In this document: positions 17,795 through 27,084 of the stretch, piece by piece
Numbering within the stretch: the stretch's first letter is position 1
Layout: each line of letters opens with the position of its first letter
Assembly: GCA_021463145.1 (NCBI GenBank)
Contig: JAJTWZ010000022.1
Span: forward strand, 1 to 64,000
DNA from: Blastocatellia bacterium
GTDB taxonomy: Bacteria > Acidobacteriota > Blastocatellia > UBA7656 > JADIYM01
Direction of reading: 5' to 3'
Length of the DNA stretch: 64,000 nucleotides
Translations under genes and position numbers: made by a program
The notes under the pieces: generated by a model
What the model saw: only the letters and a program-made list of their open reading frames with translations
Told to the model about the DNA's origin: nothing
Databases searched by the model: none

Positions 17795-18319
17795 TTAGCA
17801 ATTGCAGTGGCAGTTAGCCTTGGAAGTAACTACTACGACGGACTCCGAAGTTGGAACCGTCACAGTGTCGGCATCGTCGAAATCTTTCGACTTGCCCTTC
17901 TTGACAGTTGAGGACTTCCCGGACCTGGTCACAGTCGCTTTGCCCAGTTCGGGTTCGACACGTCCTCCACCCTGCGAGACTACCGTCGCGGGCACGGTGC
18001 TGGTCACAGTGATTTCACCGCAAATGAGTTGAATGTGAGGGCCGGAGGCTCCAGGCGTGATGGCCATGTCAGCCTGTCCAGCAATCCTGATCTCACCGCC
18101 CTTAGCCAATTGAAGGGTGAGGGTAGAATCTTTTCCAGTTGAGATACGAGAGACCATACCGACCGGAACCGAGCCGGTCTTGACCTGACCGTCGATTCGC
18201 ACCGACCCGTTGATCACTGCCGTTCCAAGCGGTCCCTGAGCCGACGTCGAAGTGGGGACCATCGCAAATATTGCAGGTACGGCGAGCACGGCTATACAGC
18301 GTTTCCAATCGTAGGTCAT
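17795..18319 (-). CDS. Secreted FecR-like protein ending in CHCNC
   Basis: Exported protein of 174 residues, not matched to a named family. Signal peptide about 1-27 (ends STSAQ), then a FecR-like beta domain with GSVRIDG and LICGEI, a lysine-rich stretch near GKSKDF, and the last five residues CHCNC. The ATG at 18319 is chosen because AGGAG lies 5 bases upstream; an in-frame ATG 33 bases earlier has no such site. It is the first gene of a two-gene unit with its paralogue 15 bases downstream. The CxCxC end could bind a metal or be a modification site; both are guesses. Confidence 0.7.
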   Translation of the reverse strand: MTYDWKRCIAVLAVPAIFAMVPTSTSAQGPLGTAVINGSVRIDGQVKTGSVPVGMVSRISTGKDSTLTLQLAKGGEIRIAGQADMAITPGASGPHIQLICGEITVTSTVPATVVSQGGGRVEPELGKATVTRSGKSSTVKKGKSKDFDDADTVTVPTSESVVVVTSKANCHCNC

Positions 18320-18553
18320 GGTCACTCCTGTCTCCATCAGGCGACGAGTCATAGTTCAGGGCCCAGGGGAAGGCCTGGATTGATGGCACCGAGGGCGAAG
18401 GTAGCCGACGAGGCAAATGATGTCAAGGCCTTGGGGATCCATATGTTACGCTTGATCCGCGTCGCCACCTTGTGATACCAAATGCGTGTCCCGCTGGATT
18501 TCAAAAATCTGGTCCGAATGACTCGAGTCGCGTTCCACCTTCAGGAGGCCCCA

Positions 18554-19522
18554 ATGTTCACCAGGTTCAGTAAAGGCGTGTTGCCGCTGGCTCTTTTCGC
18601 CGCAATCTTCTTCTGCGTTACGGTCGCCTCGGCGCAGTCGAACTCCAACGCGGCAGAGACCGGCCTCGGCAGGAATTGCGACGACCCGAACACCGACAAG
18701 CCCAACGTGGCCTGCGATGCCGATTCTCTGGCCGTGCTCTCGGGAACCAAGGTCAAGCTGACGGCCTCGGGTCGCGGATCGAAGGGCGAACCGCTCGAGT
18801 ATATGTGGCGTGCCGATCGCGGGCGGATTTTCGGGAAGGGGTCTGCTGTCGAATTCGACACCGCGGGCCTCGCACCCGGCAAGTACGACGTGCTGTTGAT
18901 GGGACGCGGCGCCAAGTGCAATCCGATGACCGTCGTGAAGACCATCGAAGTCATCGGATGTCCGCCTGACCTGCGGCTCGTCGCGAGCAACGTTCGCGTG
19001 AATGCAGGCGATGTCGTTACGGTTTCTTCGACGGGTGTTCCAGCCGGCTTCGGGCTTCGCTGGTCGTCGACGGATGGCCGCGTGACCGAGGGCAACGGCT
19101 CGATTCGAATCGACACCGCGGGCGTGGCGGCCGACACGATCAGGGTCAGCGCATCTTCCTTCGACGTTCCGGATTGCTCGCGGGAGATCACGATCGCCGT
19201 CGTCAAGCCTCCGGTCATTCTTCCCGACATCATGAACTTCCCCATGACGGGCGGCCGTCTGAACAACGCGAACAAGGCCGTGCTCGATGACGTCACGCTT
19301 CGAGGAGAGCGCGACATCCAGGCGCGGATCGTCGTTACTGGCAAGTCCACGGCCACCGAGCGCAAGGGACTGGCGAAGGTGCGAGCCGAGAACGCCCGCA
19401 ATTACCTGGTCAGCGAGAAGGGAGTTGACGCTTCGCGTGTGGAGATCCGTACTCAGGAAGGTACAGCCGCCGAGGGCGGCATCGAGATAGCCATCATTCC
19501 GCCTGGCGCAAAGATGCCCTAG
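18554..19522 (+). CDS. Secreted protein with Ig-like repeats and OmpA-like C-terminus
   Basis: Exported or outer-membrane-associated protein, 322 residues. Signal peptide about 1-27 (MFTRFSKGV...ASAQ). The middle contains two Ig-like segments, each built around a turn such as YMWRADRGRIFG and LRWSSTDGRVTEG, typical of cell-surface beta-sandwich domains. The last ~90 residues resemble an OmpA/MotB-type peptidoglycan-binding fold: an NNANKAVLDDV helix, then KVRAENARNYLVSEKGVDASRV. AGGAGG at 18543-18548 marks the ATG at 18554. A cysteine pair near the N-terminus (NCDD...VACDAD) may form a disulfide. Cell-envelope role inferred. Confidence 0.78.
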   Translation: MFTRFSKGVLPLALFAAIFFCVTVASAQSNSNAAETGLGRNCDDPNTDKPNVACDADSLAVLSGTKVKLTASGRGSKGEPLEYMWRADRGRIFGKGSAVEFDTAGLAPGKYDVLLMGRGAKCNPMTVVKTIEVIGCPPDLRLVASNVRVNAGDVVTVSSTGVPAGFGLRWSSTDGRVTEGNGSIRIDTAGVAADTIRVSASSFDVPDCSREITIAVVKPPVILPDIMNFPMTGGRLNNANKAVLDDVTLRGERDIQARIVVTGKSTATERKGLAKVRAENARNYLVSEKGVDASRVEIRTQEGTAAEGGIEIAIIPPGAKMP

Positions 19523-19548
19523 CCTTCGTGTCAGCAGGCGCTTCCCAG

Positions 19549-19587
19549 GGAGCGCGGGCCGCACCGCGGCTCGCGCTCCTCGCCTTT
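19549..19587 (+). terminator. Rho-independent terminator
   Basis: A 14-bp stem with one mismatch (GGAGCGCGGGCCGC, 19549-19562, against 19566-19579) with a 3-nt loop is followed by CGCCTTTT. It lies after the OmpA-like gene and directly before xseA, so it isolates the xseA transcript from read-through. Confidence 0.7.
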
Positions 19588-19600
19588 TCCGTACAATTCA

Positions 19601-20989
19601 ATGACCCGCCAACCGTCCCTGCTAGACAACCTCTCCGGAGAACCCCCTCGCGCCGTCACGGTCTCGGAGCTCACCGGTCAGCTCAAGACGCTCGTGGAGC
19701 GCCGATTTGCCGATGTCTGGGTCGAGGGCGAGATTTCGAACTTCAAGCGGCACACGTCGGGTCACTGGTACTTCACTCTGAAGGACTCGGGAGCCCAGAT
19801 ACGCTGCGCGAGCTTCAAGGGGGCGAATCGATCGATCAGGTTTCGTCCCGAAGACGGCCTCGAGGTGCGGGTTCGTGGCCGGCTGTCGGTCTACGAACCG
19901 CGCGGCGACTACCAGATTCTCGTCACGGCGATGGAACCGGTCGGCCTCGGCGCTCTCCAACTGGCGTTCGATCAGTTGAAGGCCAGGCTGGCGGCCGAAG
20001 GCCTTTTTTCCGCGGATAGAAAGCGGCCGATTCCGGTCGTTCCAAGGCGCGTTGGTATCGTGACTTCGCGAACGGGAGCCGCGCTGCAGGACATGCTCCG
20101 AGTGTTGCGAAGGCGCAATGCCGCCATCTCGGTGCTGATAGCTCCCGCTCGTGTCCAGGGAGACTCGGCACCTGCGGAGATCGCGTCTGCCCTCGGACGA
20201 CTCGCGTCGACGGGTCTCGTCGACGTCGTCATCGTCGGTCGCGGCGGAGGCTCGCTCGAAGATCTCTGGGCCTTCAACGACGAGCGGGTTGCGCGCGCCA
20301 TCGCTTCGTGTCCGGTGCCCGTGATTTCCGCGGTCGGACACGAAACGGACGTCACGATTGCCGACTTCGTTGCCGATCTGCGCGCGCCGACGCCGTCGGC
20401 TGCGGCGGAACTCGTCGCGTCCGCATCGGTCGAACTTCGGGCTGGAATCGAGCGTCGACTGCGAGAGGCCGTGGCCGCCGTTCGCTTTCGGCTGCTCGAT
20501 TCCCGGTCCAGTCTTCGCGAATTGGCGGCCTCGCGCGTCATGACCGGAGTCGGTGCGCTCGTCGAGCGGCGGATGCAGTCTGTCGATGACGCGAGCGATA
20601 CGGTTCAGCGAATTGCCGCCGCGCGCATTGCGGCTTCGCGTTCGGAACACTTGTTGGCTTCCAGGACACTTGCGGCGCACGATCCGAGGCGGCGCGTGTT
20701 GGTCGAGCGAGAACGGCTTGCCAAGGTGCGGGCTTCGCTCCCGGCCGCGGCGCGACGGGCGTACGAGGCCCGCCGGCACGCCTTCGCGGACCTGCGTGGA
20801 CGGTTCGACTCGCTCGATCCTCTGGGCGTACTCGCGCGCGGGTTCGCCGTCGTCCGGACCGCCGGCGGTCGCGTGGTCAAGTCACCTTCCGACGTGGCCA
20901 TCGAAGAAGTCATCGAAGTGCGAGTAGTGGGCGGGACGTTCCACGCGATGCGATGCGAGTCGGATTCCGATCCGGAAAGGAGCGAGTAG
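19601..20989 (+). CDS. xseA: Exodeoxyribonuclease VII large subunit
   Basis: Catalytic subunit of exonuclease VII, which degrades single-stranded DNA to short acid-soluble oligonucleotides; cytoplasmic. Length 462 residues is normal. The N-terminal OB-fold shows VEGEISNFKRHTSGHWYFTLKD (read in two pieces, about residues 41-62), the central catalytic domain has GIVTSRTGAALQDM, VVIVGRGGGSLEDLWAFN and SAVGHETDVTIADFVADLR-type motifs, followed by a long Arg/Ala-rich coiled coil and a short C-terminal GFAVVR domain. It is separated from xseB by a methyltransferase gene. Confidence 0.96.
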   Translation: MTRQPSLLDNLSGEPPRAVTVSELTGQLKTLVERRFADVWVEGEISNFKRHTSGHWYFTLKDSGAQIRCASFKGANRSIRFRPEDGLEVRVRGRLSVYEPRGDYQILVTAMEPVGLGALQLAFDQLKARLAAEGLFSADRKRPIPVVPRRVGIVTSRTGAALQDMLRVLRRRNAAISVLIAPARVQGDSAPAEIASALGRLASTGLVDVVIVGRGGGSLEDLWAFNDERVARAIASCPVPVISAVGHETDVTIADFVADLRAPTPSAAAELVASASVELRAGIERRLREAVAAVRFRLLDSRSSLRELAASRVMTGVGALVERRMQSVDDASDTVQRIAAARIAASRSEHLLASRTLAAHDPRRRVLVERERLAKVRASLPAAARRAYEARRHAFADLRGRFDSLDPLGVLARGFAVVRTAGGRVVKSPSDVAIEEVIEVRVVGGTFHAMRCESDSDPERSE

Positions 20990-20991
20990 AG

Positions 20992-22023
20992 ATGAATCGA
21001 GCGAAGAAACCGTCAGAGTCCGCCCCGGACCTGAGCCTGATTGCAAGCCACCTCTGGGCGTATGCCAGAACCCGCGCTCTTCACGCCGGCGTCGAATTGG
21101 GGCTTTTCGACGTTCTCGCGGACGGGCCGAAGGCCTCGTCGGCAGTCGCCTCTGCCGTCAAGGCAAAGGAACGTGGAGTGCGGATGCTGTGCGACGCATT
21201 GTGCGCGCTCGAGTTGCTCACGAAATCCAAACGAGGCTACGACCTGACCGAGACGGCCAGGGTGTTCCTGGTGAGCGGCAGTCCGGCTTATATGGGTCCG
21301 ATGATTCTCCTCTCTAACCTCCACGTTCAAGCGTGGGAGAAGCTCGCCGATGTAGTGCGGACGGGAAAACCGGCGCAGCAGGTCGATGTCGAGTCGTCGG
21401 CTCGCGAATTTTTCCCGAAGCTCGTCTCGGCAATCTTCGCGCCGAGCTTCGGCGCCTCGACGATGGCGCGTGCCCTTCTCGGGCCGAAGACCGCCAACTC
21501 GATCGTCGACGTTCTGGATGTTGCCGGTGGGTCCGGCGCCTGGTCCCTGCCCTGGGCGATCGCGAATCCGGCCGTGCGGGTGACGCTGCTCGACTTCGAG
21601 GAAGTATTTCCGGTCGCGCGAGAGTACGCGTCGAAGTTCGGCGTGGCGGATCGTGTTTCCTGCAGGCCGGGTAATCTTCGTAAAGTGGCGTTCGGGCGCG
21701 AGGCCTTCGACCTCGTGATCCTCGGGCACATCTGCCACAGCGAGGGTGCGAAGTGGTCCGGAAAGCTCATCCAGAAGGCCGCCACGGCATTGCGGCCCGG
21801 CGGAATTCTGTTGATCGGCGAGTTCATTCCCAATGACGAACGAACCGGGCCGATCAACCAGATGTTGTTCGGACTGAACATGTTGTTGAACACGGGCGAC
21901 GGCGACGTCTTCACGATGCCCGAATATCGCGGCTGGATGCGCGATGCAGGGCTTACGCGAATTCGCAAACTGGACTTTGGGGATCGGGGACCGGATATCG
22001 TGGTCGGGGTGAAGCCGAAATGA
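20992..22023 (+). CDS. SAM-dependent methyltransferase (O-methyltransferase family 2 type)
   Basis: Probable small-molecule O-methyltransferase, 343 residues. The N-terminal ~95 residues are the winged-helix dimerisation module (RTRALHAGVELGLFDVLADGP). The Rossmann domain has VLDVAGGSGAW as SAM-binding loop (about 177-187), TLLDFEEVFP as the acidic second strand, and LRPGGILLIGEF near 265-276. The start at 20992 is given by AAAGGAG at 20976-20982. It begins 2 bases after the xseA stop and overlaps xseB by ATGA, so it is embedded in the xse operon. The substrate cannot be told from sequence. Confidence 0.85.
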   Translation: MNRAKKPSESAPDLSLIASHLWAYARTRALHAGVELGLFDVLADGPKASSAVASAVKAKERGVRMLCDALCALELLTKSKRGYDLTETARVFLVSGSPAYMGPMILLSNLHVQAWEKLADVVRTGKPAQQVDVESSAREFFPKLVSAIFAPSFGASTMARALLGPKTANSIVDVLDVAGGSGAWSLPWAIANPAVRVTLLDFEEVFPVAREYASKFGVADRVSCRPGNLRKVAFGREAFDLVILGHICHSEGAKWSGKLIQKAATALRPGGILLIGEFIPNDERTGPINQMLFGLNMLLNTGDGDVFTMPEYRGWMRDAGLTRIRKLDFGDRGPDIVVGVKPK

Positions 22024-22262
22024 CCAAGAAGAATCAGGATCGTACCTACGAGCAGTCGTTCGCCGAGCTGACGGCAGTCGTCGAGCGGCTGCAGAGCGGT
22101 GAACTGCCGCTGGAGGAGACCATAACGCTCTTCGAGCGCGGAGTGGCGCTTTCGAAAGAGTGCGAGAGCTATCTCGAGAACGCAGGAAGACGGGTCGAGG
22201 TGCTGCTCGAAGATCGTGACGGCAATTCCGGGATCGAAGAGTTCGACGATCTGGAGGACTGA
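22020..22262 (+). CDS. xseB: Exodeoxyribonuclease VII small subunit
   Basis: Small regulatory/structural subunit that binds XseA through its helices, 80 residues. It shows the family pattern SFAELTAVVERLQSGELP-LEE and LFERGVALSKECE. Its ATG overlaps the stop of the methyltransferase gene by four bases. The split by an intervening gene is unusual, because xseA and xseB normally adjoin. Confidence 0.95.
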   Translation: MTKKNQDRTYEQSFAELTAVVERLQSGELPLEETITLFERGVALSKECESYLENAGRRVEVLLEDRDGNSGIEEFDDLED

Positions 22263-22272
22263 CTGCTTCGCG

Positions 22273-23013
22273 ATGCGAGTCGTCGTTTCCCACATGTCGG
22301 GGGCCTTTCGGGGCAAGCGGGAACTGTTCGAGGGCGACCGGCTCACGATCGGGCGCGCGCGAGTGAACGTCGTCAGACTAGGTCCGCACGATACGGTGTC
22401 CTCGTCCAGACACGCCGCGCTCGTTGCCGAGCGGGGCCACTACGTGCTTCATGACTTGGGATCCACGAATGGCACTTTTTCACGCGGGAAACGTGTGGAA
22501 CGGGTGAAGATGGCCAGCGGAGACGCCGCTACATTCGGATTTGGCGGTCCGGAGTTGCGGTTCGACTTCTTCGAGGAACTTCCCGACGTCCGGCCATCGC
22601 TCGACGAACCTCACGAATTCAGCTTCAAGGCGCGGTTCGCCTGGATGATGCTGGCGACTGCGGGATTGTTCGCGGTCCTGACAGTTCTCTTCATATCGAT
22701 GGAGTCGTTCCTGCCGGTACTGCCTCTCGGTCTCGGTGCGGCGGCGCTTGCGCTGCTCGGCATCTCGGCGCTTCGCAAGAACATCACGCTCGGACCTGAC
22801 GGAATCGAGTACCAGGGAATGCTCCGATCCCGCCGGATTCCGTGGCCCGACGTCGCCGCGCTGGAGTCAGGCCGCCGGACGGGGGTGCTCGCCGGGCAGG
22901 TCTGCCGCGTGAAGGGTTGGAAGGGAACCATCGTGTTCGCCCCCGACTCGTACCGCGACGGCTTTCTGCTTGCGCGCATGATTGCGGAGGCATCGGGAAA
23001 GGAATGGTCCTGA
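22273..23013 (+). CDS. FHA-domain membrane protein with PH-like C-terminus
   Basis: Protein of 246 residues with an N-terminal cytoplasmic FHA domain (about 1-95; IGRARVN, SSSRHAAL, LGSTNGTF), two membrane helices (about 118-140 and 145-167) and a C-terminal region beginning ITLGPDGIEYQG and RRIPWPDVAAL, which resembles bacterial PH-like domains. FHA implies recruitment to a phosphothreonine partner at the membrane. The ATG at 22273, 10 bases after xseB, was preferred to an in-frame upstream start inside xseB because conserved-looking FHA sequence begins here. murB follows after 58 bases. Confidence 0.8.
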   Translation: MRVVVSHMSGAFRGKRELFEGDRLTIGRARVNVVRLGPHDTVSSSRHAALVAERGHYVLHDLGSTNGTFSRGKRVERVKMASGDAATFGFGGPELRFDFFEELPDVRPSLDEPHEFSFKARFAWMMLATAGLFAVLTVLFISMESFLPVLPLGLGAAALALLGISALRKNITLGPDGIEYQGMLRSRRIPWPDVAALESGRRTGVLAGQVCRVKGWKGTIVFAPDSYRDGFLLARMIAEASGKEWS

Positions 23014-23071
23014 TCAACCTGGCGGATCGGCGGCCTGGCGGCACGCAAGTAGAGCCGTTCCTGGAGGGCGC

Positions 23072-24121
23072 GTGACGCCCCGGCTCGTCGTGCTCGAAGG
23101 GGTGCCGCTTGCGCCTCTGACCACGCTTGGAGTTGGAGGCGCTGCGCGTCACTACGTGCGCATCGGCAAGCCGGAACAACTCGTCGCCGCCCTCGGGTGG
23201 GCCGCTGATCGCGGGCAGGAGTTGCTCGTCCTCGGGGGCGGGAGCAACGTGCTCGTTTCGGACGCTGGATTTGCCGGACTCGTGGTTCACCTTGCCATTG
23301 GCGGAATCGAATTCGAATCGTCGTGCGAATCGACCGATGTCACCGTCGGCGCCGGCGAAGTATTCGATCGGTTCGTCGCCAGTGCTGCCGCCCGCAACCT
23401 GGCCGGGGTCGAATGCCTGTCAGGGATTCCTGGCCTGACCGGAGCGACGCCCATCCAGAATGTTGGCGCATACGGTCAGGACGTCTCCGAGTCGATTGTC
23501 CGTGTCAGTGCGGTTGATCGCGCGACGGCCGAAGCCATTTCATTCGAGAACGCCGAATGTGAGTTCGGCTACCGCGACAGCCGGTTCAAGCGCGACGATC
23601 GCGACAGATATGTGGTCACGACGGTGACGTTCCGGCTCTCGAACGGCGGCCGCCCGGCGATTCGATATCCGGAGCTCGCCGCGTATTTCGAGTCGGCTGC
23701 TATCGCCAGCCCGAGCTTGTCTGACGTGCGCGACGCCGTCATTTCCATCCGCCGGCGGAAGGCGATGGTCATCGACGAATCGGATCCGGATTCGAGATCC
23801 GCCGGTTCTTTTTTCACGAATCCGATCCTTACGCTCGAAGAAGCGGCGCTGGCCGAGTTGACTGGCGCGCCCCGCTTTCCGGCCGGCGACATGGTCAAGA
23901 TCTCGGCGGCGTGGCTGATCGAGCACGCCGGGTTTGCGAAAGGGCACGTCGCAGGCAACGTCGGTATATCGACGAAGCACGCTCTCGCAATCGTCAATCG
24001 GGGCGGCGGCACGGCTCGCGAGATCGTAGCGCTCGCCGCCGAGATCCAGGGCGCGGTGCGCGATCGATTCGGCGTGGAGCTGGTTCCCGAACCGGTCTAC
24101 GTGGGTGAGCACGAGCGGTAG
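23072..24121 (+). CDS. murB: UDP-N-acetylenolpyruvoylglucosamine reductase
   Basis: Flavoenzyme that reduces UDP-GlcNAc-enolpyruvate to UDP-MurNAc with NADPH in peptidoglycan synthesis; cytoplasmic. The 349-residue length matches the longer, E. coli-like type. FAD-binding motifs TTLGVGGAARHYV, VLGGGSNVLVSD and IPGLTGATPIQNVGAYGQ are visible; SAGSFFTNPI holds the catalytic serine and FGVELVPEPVYVG ends the protein with the conserved glutamate. The GTG start has GGAGG at 23063-23067. Confidence 0.95.
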   Translation: MTPRLVVLEGVPLAPLTTLGVGGAARHYVRIGKPEQLVAALGWAADRGQELLVLGGGSNVLVSDAGFAGLVVHLAIGGIEFESSCESTDVTVGAGEVFDRFVASAAARNLAGVECLSGIPGLTGATPIQNVGAYGQDVSESIVRVSAVDRATAEAISFENAECEFGYRDSRFKRDDRDRYVVTTVTFRLSNGGRPAIRYPELAAYFESAAIASPSLSDVRDAVISIRRRKAMVIDESDPDSRSAGSFFTNPILTLEEAALAELTGAPRFPAGDMVKISAAWLIEHAGFAKGHVAGNVGISTKHALAIVNRGGGTAREIVALAAEIQGAVRDRFGVELVPEPVYVGEHER

Positions 24122-24156
24122 TGGGTGCGTGTGCGACCTCGATCAGGCCACGCCAG

Positions 24157-26559
24157 TCAGCGGTTCCCGCTCTGCCTGGCCGGTGAGCGCTTCTTGAGAA
24201 GCGCGAGGTCGAGAACTTCGCGCACCTTCGAAACGAGCACGATCTCGAGGTCCTGGCGAATTTCCTCCGGGATTTCCTCGACGTCGCGACCGTTGTCTAC
24301 AGGCAACAGTACCGTCCGGCAACGCGCGCGATGAGCGGCGAGAACCTTCTCCTTCACGCCGCCGATCGGCAGGACGTGTCCGCGAAGGGTGATCTCTCCG
24401 GTCATTGCAATGTCCTTGCGAATCGGCCGCTGAGAGAGCGCCGAGATCATAGCCGTCGCCATTGTGATTCCCGCCGACGGGCCGTCCTTCGGAATCGCTC
24501 CTTCGGGAACGTGCACGTGAAGGTCGGATCTGTCGAAATGGTCGGCTTCGATACCGAAATCGGCGGCACGCGCGCGCGCATAGCTGAACGCCGCGTGCGC
24601 AGACTCCTTCATTACGTCGCCCAGTTGTCCCGTAAGCTGAAGTCCACCCTTGCCGCGCATCAGCAGCGCCTCGACGTGCAGCACCTCGCCGCCAACGGCA
24701 GTCCACGCGAGACCGGTAGCCACGCCTATTTCATTCTTGTCCAGAGCTTCGTCGTGCCGCGTCTTGGGCGGGCCGACGAACTCTCGCAGGTTGGCGGCGG
24801 TTACCGTCAGCCTCTTGAACTTAGTCCTCGACTCCTGCGACTCAGCAACACGCCGCGCGACCTTGCGACAGATCGTCCCGATCTCCCGCTCGAGTTGCCG
24901 AAGCCCGGCCTCTGCCGTGTAGTCGGTGACGAGCGATTTCAAGGCGCTCGTGGAGAACGACAGGAGCCTGTCCGAGATTCCGTTCGCTTCGAGTTGACGG
25001 GGGATGAGGTGGCGCCGCGCGATCTCGCGCTTTTCTACTTCGGTATACCCGGCGAGGCGAATGATCTCCATTCGATCGCGGAGCGCCGGTTGGATCGTAT
25101 CCAGCACGTTGGCGGTAGTCATGAACCAGACCGACGACAGGTCGAACGGAACGTTCAGGTAGTTGTCACGGAACGAGAAGTTCTGCTCCGGATCGAGCAC
25201 CTCGAGCAATGCCGATGAAGGGTCGCCCCGGAAGTCTGCGCCGACCTTGTCGATCTCGTCGAGAATGATGAGCGGGTTGCGCGTCCCGGCCTGTTGAATC
25301 GCCTGGATGATGCGGCCGGGCATGGCTCCAATGTAGGTTCGGCGGTGGCCGCGAATCTCGGATTCGTCGTGCAGGCCGCCGAGCGAGAGCCGTTGGAACT
25401 GCCGGTTCGTCGCACGTGCTATGGAGCGTCCGAGGCTCGTCTTGCCTACTCCAGGAGGGCCGACCAGGCAGAGGATCGGTCCCTTCGTTTCCTTCTTGAG
25501 CTTTCGGACGGCAAGCGCCTCGACGATCCGTTCCTTGATCTTAGGGAGACCGTAGTGGTCTTCGTCGAGTACCTGCTGCGCGCGATCGAGGTCGAGCGAT
25601 TCCTCGGAGAGTTTCGACCAGGGCAGTCCCGTTATGACGTCGAGGTAATTGCGCATCGTCGTTGCCTCGGCCGCGTCCGGGTGCATCCTCTCGAGCTTCC
25701 TGATCTGCTTTTCGACCTCTTCCCGCACATCGTCGGGCATTTGCGCTTGGTCGACGCGCTCGCGGTAGGCCGCAATCTCTTCGGCGAGCTCGTTGCCTTC
25801 GCCGAGCTCCATCTGGATGGCTTTGAGCTGCTGCCGCAGGTAGAACTCGCGCTGCGAGCGGTCGATCTCGCCGCGCGCCTGCGTGTCGATCTGGTGCTGG
25901 ACCGTGAGCAGTTCGATTTCCTGACGTAGCAGGTCGTGAACGCGCGTGATGCGCTCGAGCGGATCGATCCGTTCGAGTACCGACTGCGCTTCGTCCACCC
26001 TGAGTTCGAGGTTCGAGGCCGACAGATCGGCGAGCCGTCCGAGGTCGTCCATGTTCACGGCGATCGTCATGACTTCCGGTGAGATCGGCTTACCAAGCGC
26101 GACCACGTGCTCGATGTCCGACCTAACGCTGCGAATGAGGGCCTCGGTCTCGACGCTCTTTGCCATTTCAGGCTCTGCGATGGGTTCAACGGCGCCAATC
26201 AGGTATTCGCCGGCATCTTCGTAGCGCGTGACCCGGACACGCGAGACACCCTGGACCAGCACGCGGATCCGGCTGTCGGGCAACTTCAGCATCCGCATGA
26301 TCATTGCGGCCGTGCCGATGGAATGGAGTTCCGAGCCGGTCGGCTCCTCGGCCCGCGGATCATTTTGCGCCACTAGCAGGATCATCCGGTGGTCCGATAG
26401 CGCATTGTCGACCGCGCGCATAGACCGGTCGCGGCTCACGAACAGGGGAACGATCATGTACGGGAAGATGACGATGTCGCGAAGGGGCAGGACGGGCAGC
26501 GTGTCGGGGATCCTGATCGGACCCGAAGAGAGGTCGCTGTCGTTATCGTCGTTCGTCAT
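24157..26559 (-). CDS. lon: ATP-dependent Lon protease
   Basis: Cytoplasmic AAA+ serine protease for misfolded and regulatory proteins, 800 residues. Order: N-terminal LonN substrate domain (about 20-215, LPVLPLRDIVIFPYMIVPL), coiled coil, AAA+ module with GPPGVGKTSLG, LIILDEIDKVG, and C-terminal protease domain with the Ser-Lys dyad in PKDGPSAGITM and GGVKEKVLAAHRA. The ATG at 26559 has an AAGG upstream; a GTG at 26577 would add six residues. It is the last gene of a three-gene minus-strand unit, 33 bases after nrdR. Confidence 0.96.
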   Translation of the reverse strand: MTNDDNDSDLSSGPIRIPDTLPVLPLRDIVIFPYMIVPLFVSRDRSMRAVDNALSDHRMILLVAQNDPRAEEPTGSELHSIGTAAMIMRMLKLPDSRIRVLVQGVSRVRVTRYEDAGEYLIGAVEPIAEPEMAKSVETEALIRSVRSDIEHVVALGKPISPEVMTIAVNMDDLGRLADLSASNLELRVDEAQSVLERIDPLERITRVHDLLRQEIELLTVQHQIDTQARGEIDRSQREFYLRQQLKAIQMELGEGNELAEEIAAYRERVDQAQMPDDVREEVEKQIRKLERMHPDAAEATTMRNYLDVITGLPWSKLSEESLDLDRAQQVLDEDHYGLPKIKERIVEALAVRKLKKETKGPILCLVGPPGVGKTSLGRSIARATNRQFQRLSLGGLHDESEIRGHRRTYIGAMPGRIIQAIQQAGTRNPLIILDEIDKVGADFRGDPSSALLEVLDPEQNFSFRDNYLNVPFDLSSVWFMTTANVLDTIQPALRDRMEIIRLAGYTEVEKREIARRHLIPRQLEANGISDRLLSFSTSALKSLVTDYTAEAGLRQLEREIGTICRKVARRVAESQESRTKFKRLTVTAANLREFVGPPKTRHDEALDKNEIGVATGLAWTAVGGEVLHVEALLMRGKGGLQLTGQLGDVMKESAHAAFSYARARAADFGIEADHFDRSDLHVHVPEGAIPKDGPSAGITMATAMISALSQRPIRKDIAMTGEITLRGHVLPIGGVKEKVLAAHRARCRTVLLPVDNGRDVEEIPEEIRQDLEIVLVSKVREVLDLALLKKRSPARQSGNR

Positions 26560-26592
26560 TGACATACCTTGCGGCACGGTCCGCCAAGTGGT

Positions 26593-27066
26593 TCAGCTTC
26601 GTTTCACGCGGCCCGTTGCGCGGACGAGAGTGCGGAGTTCGCTCATGAACTCGGAGACGTCCTTGAACTCGAGGTAGACGCTCGCGAAGCGCACGTACGC
26701 GACCTTGTCGATCTCCTTCAGGCGCCGCATGATGAACTCGCCGACTCGCTGGGTCGGCCGCTCACGGTCTTTGCTGTCCTGCACGAACTTTTCGACGGCA
26801 TTTACGATCGACTCGAGCTTGGCGGTCGGGATCGGGCGCTTCTCACAGGCGCGCAGCAGTCCGGCCATGACCTTGTTCCGATCGAAGGGTTCCCTGCGCC
26901 CGTCCTTCTTGACGACCATGTAGGGCACTTCGTCGATGCGTTCGTAACTTGTGAAACGACGCTCACATTTCAGGCACTCGCGACGGCGGCGGATCACGTC
27001 GCCCTCCCGGCTCTCGCGAGAATCGACCACTTTATCTTCGATATGGGAGCAAAACGGACATTTCAT
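26593..27066 (-). CDS. nrdR: Transcriptional repressor NrdR
   Basis: ATP/dATP-sensing repressor of ribonucleotide reductase genes, 157 residues (normal length). The N-terminal zinc ribbon uses CPFC (3-6) and CLKCERRFTSYE; the ATP-cone follows with VVKKDGRREPFDRNKVMAGL and RPTQRVGEFIM. It lies 18 bases after the flippase-like gene and directly before lon. No nrd gene or obvious NrdR box is visible in the window. Confidence 0.97.
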   Translation of the reverse strand: MKCPFCSHIEDKVVDSRESREGDVIRRRRECLKCERRFTSYERIDEVPYMVVKKDGRREPFDRNKVMAGLLRACEKRPIPTAKLESIVNAVEKFVQDSKDRERPTQRVGEFIMRRLKEIDKVAYVRFASVYLEFKDVSEFMSELRTLVRATGRVKRS

Positions 27067-27084
27067 GACGTTTCTTCCGGCTGT

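Noticed and set aside
18452-18480. TTGATC ... ATACCA as a promoter of the OmpA-like gene
   Set aside because: The -10 match is poor and other spacings fit equally, so it is not listed as a feature.
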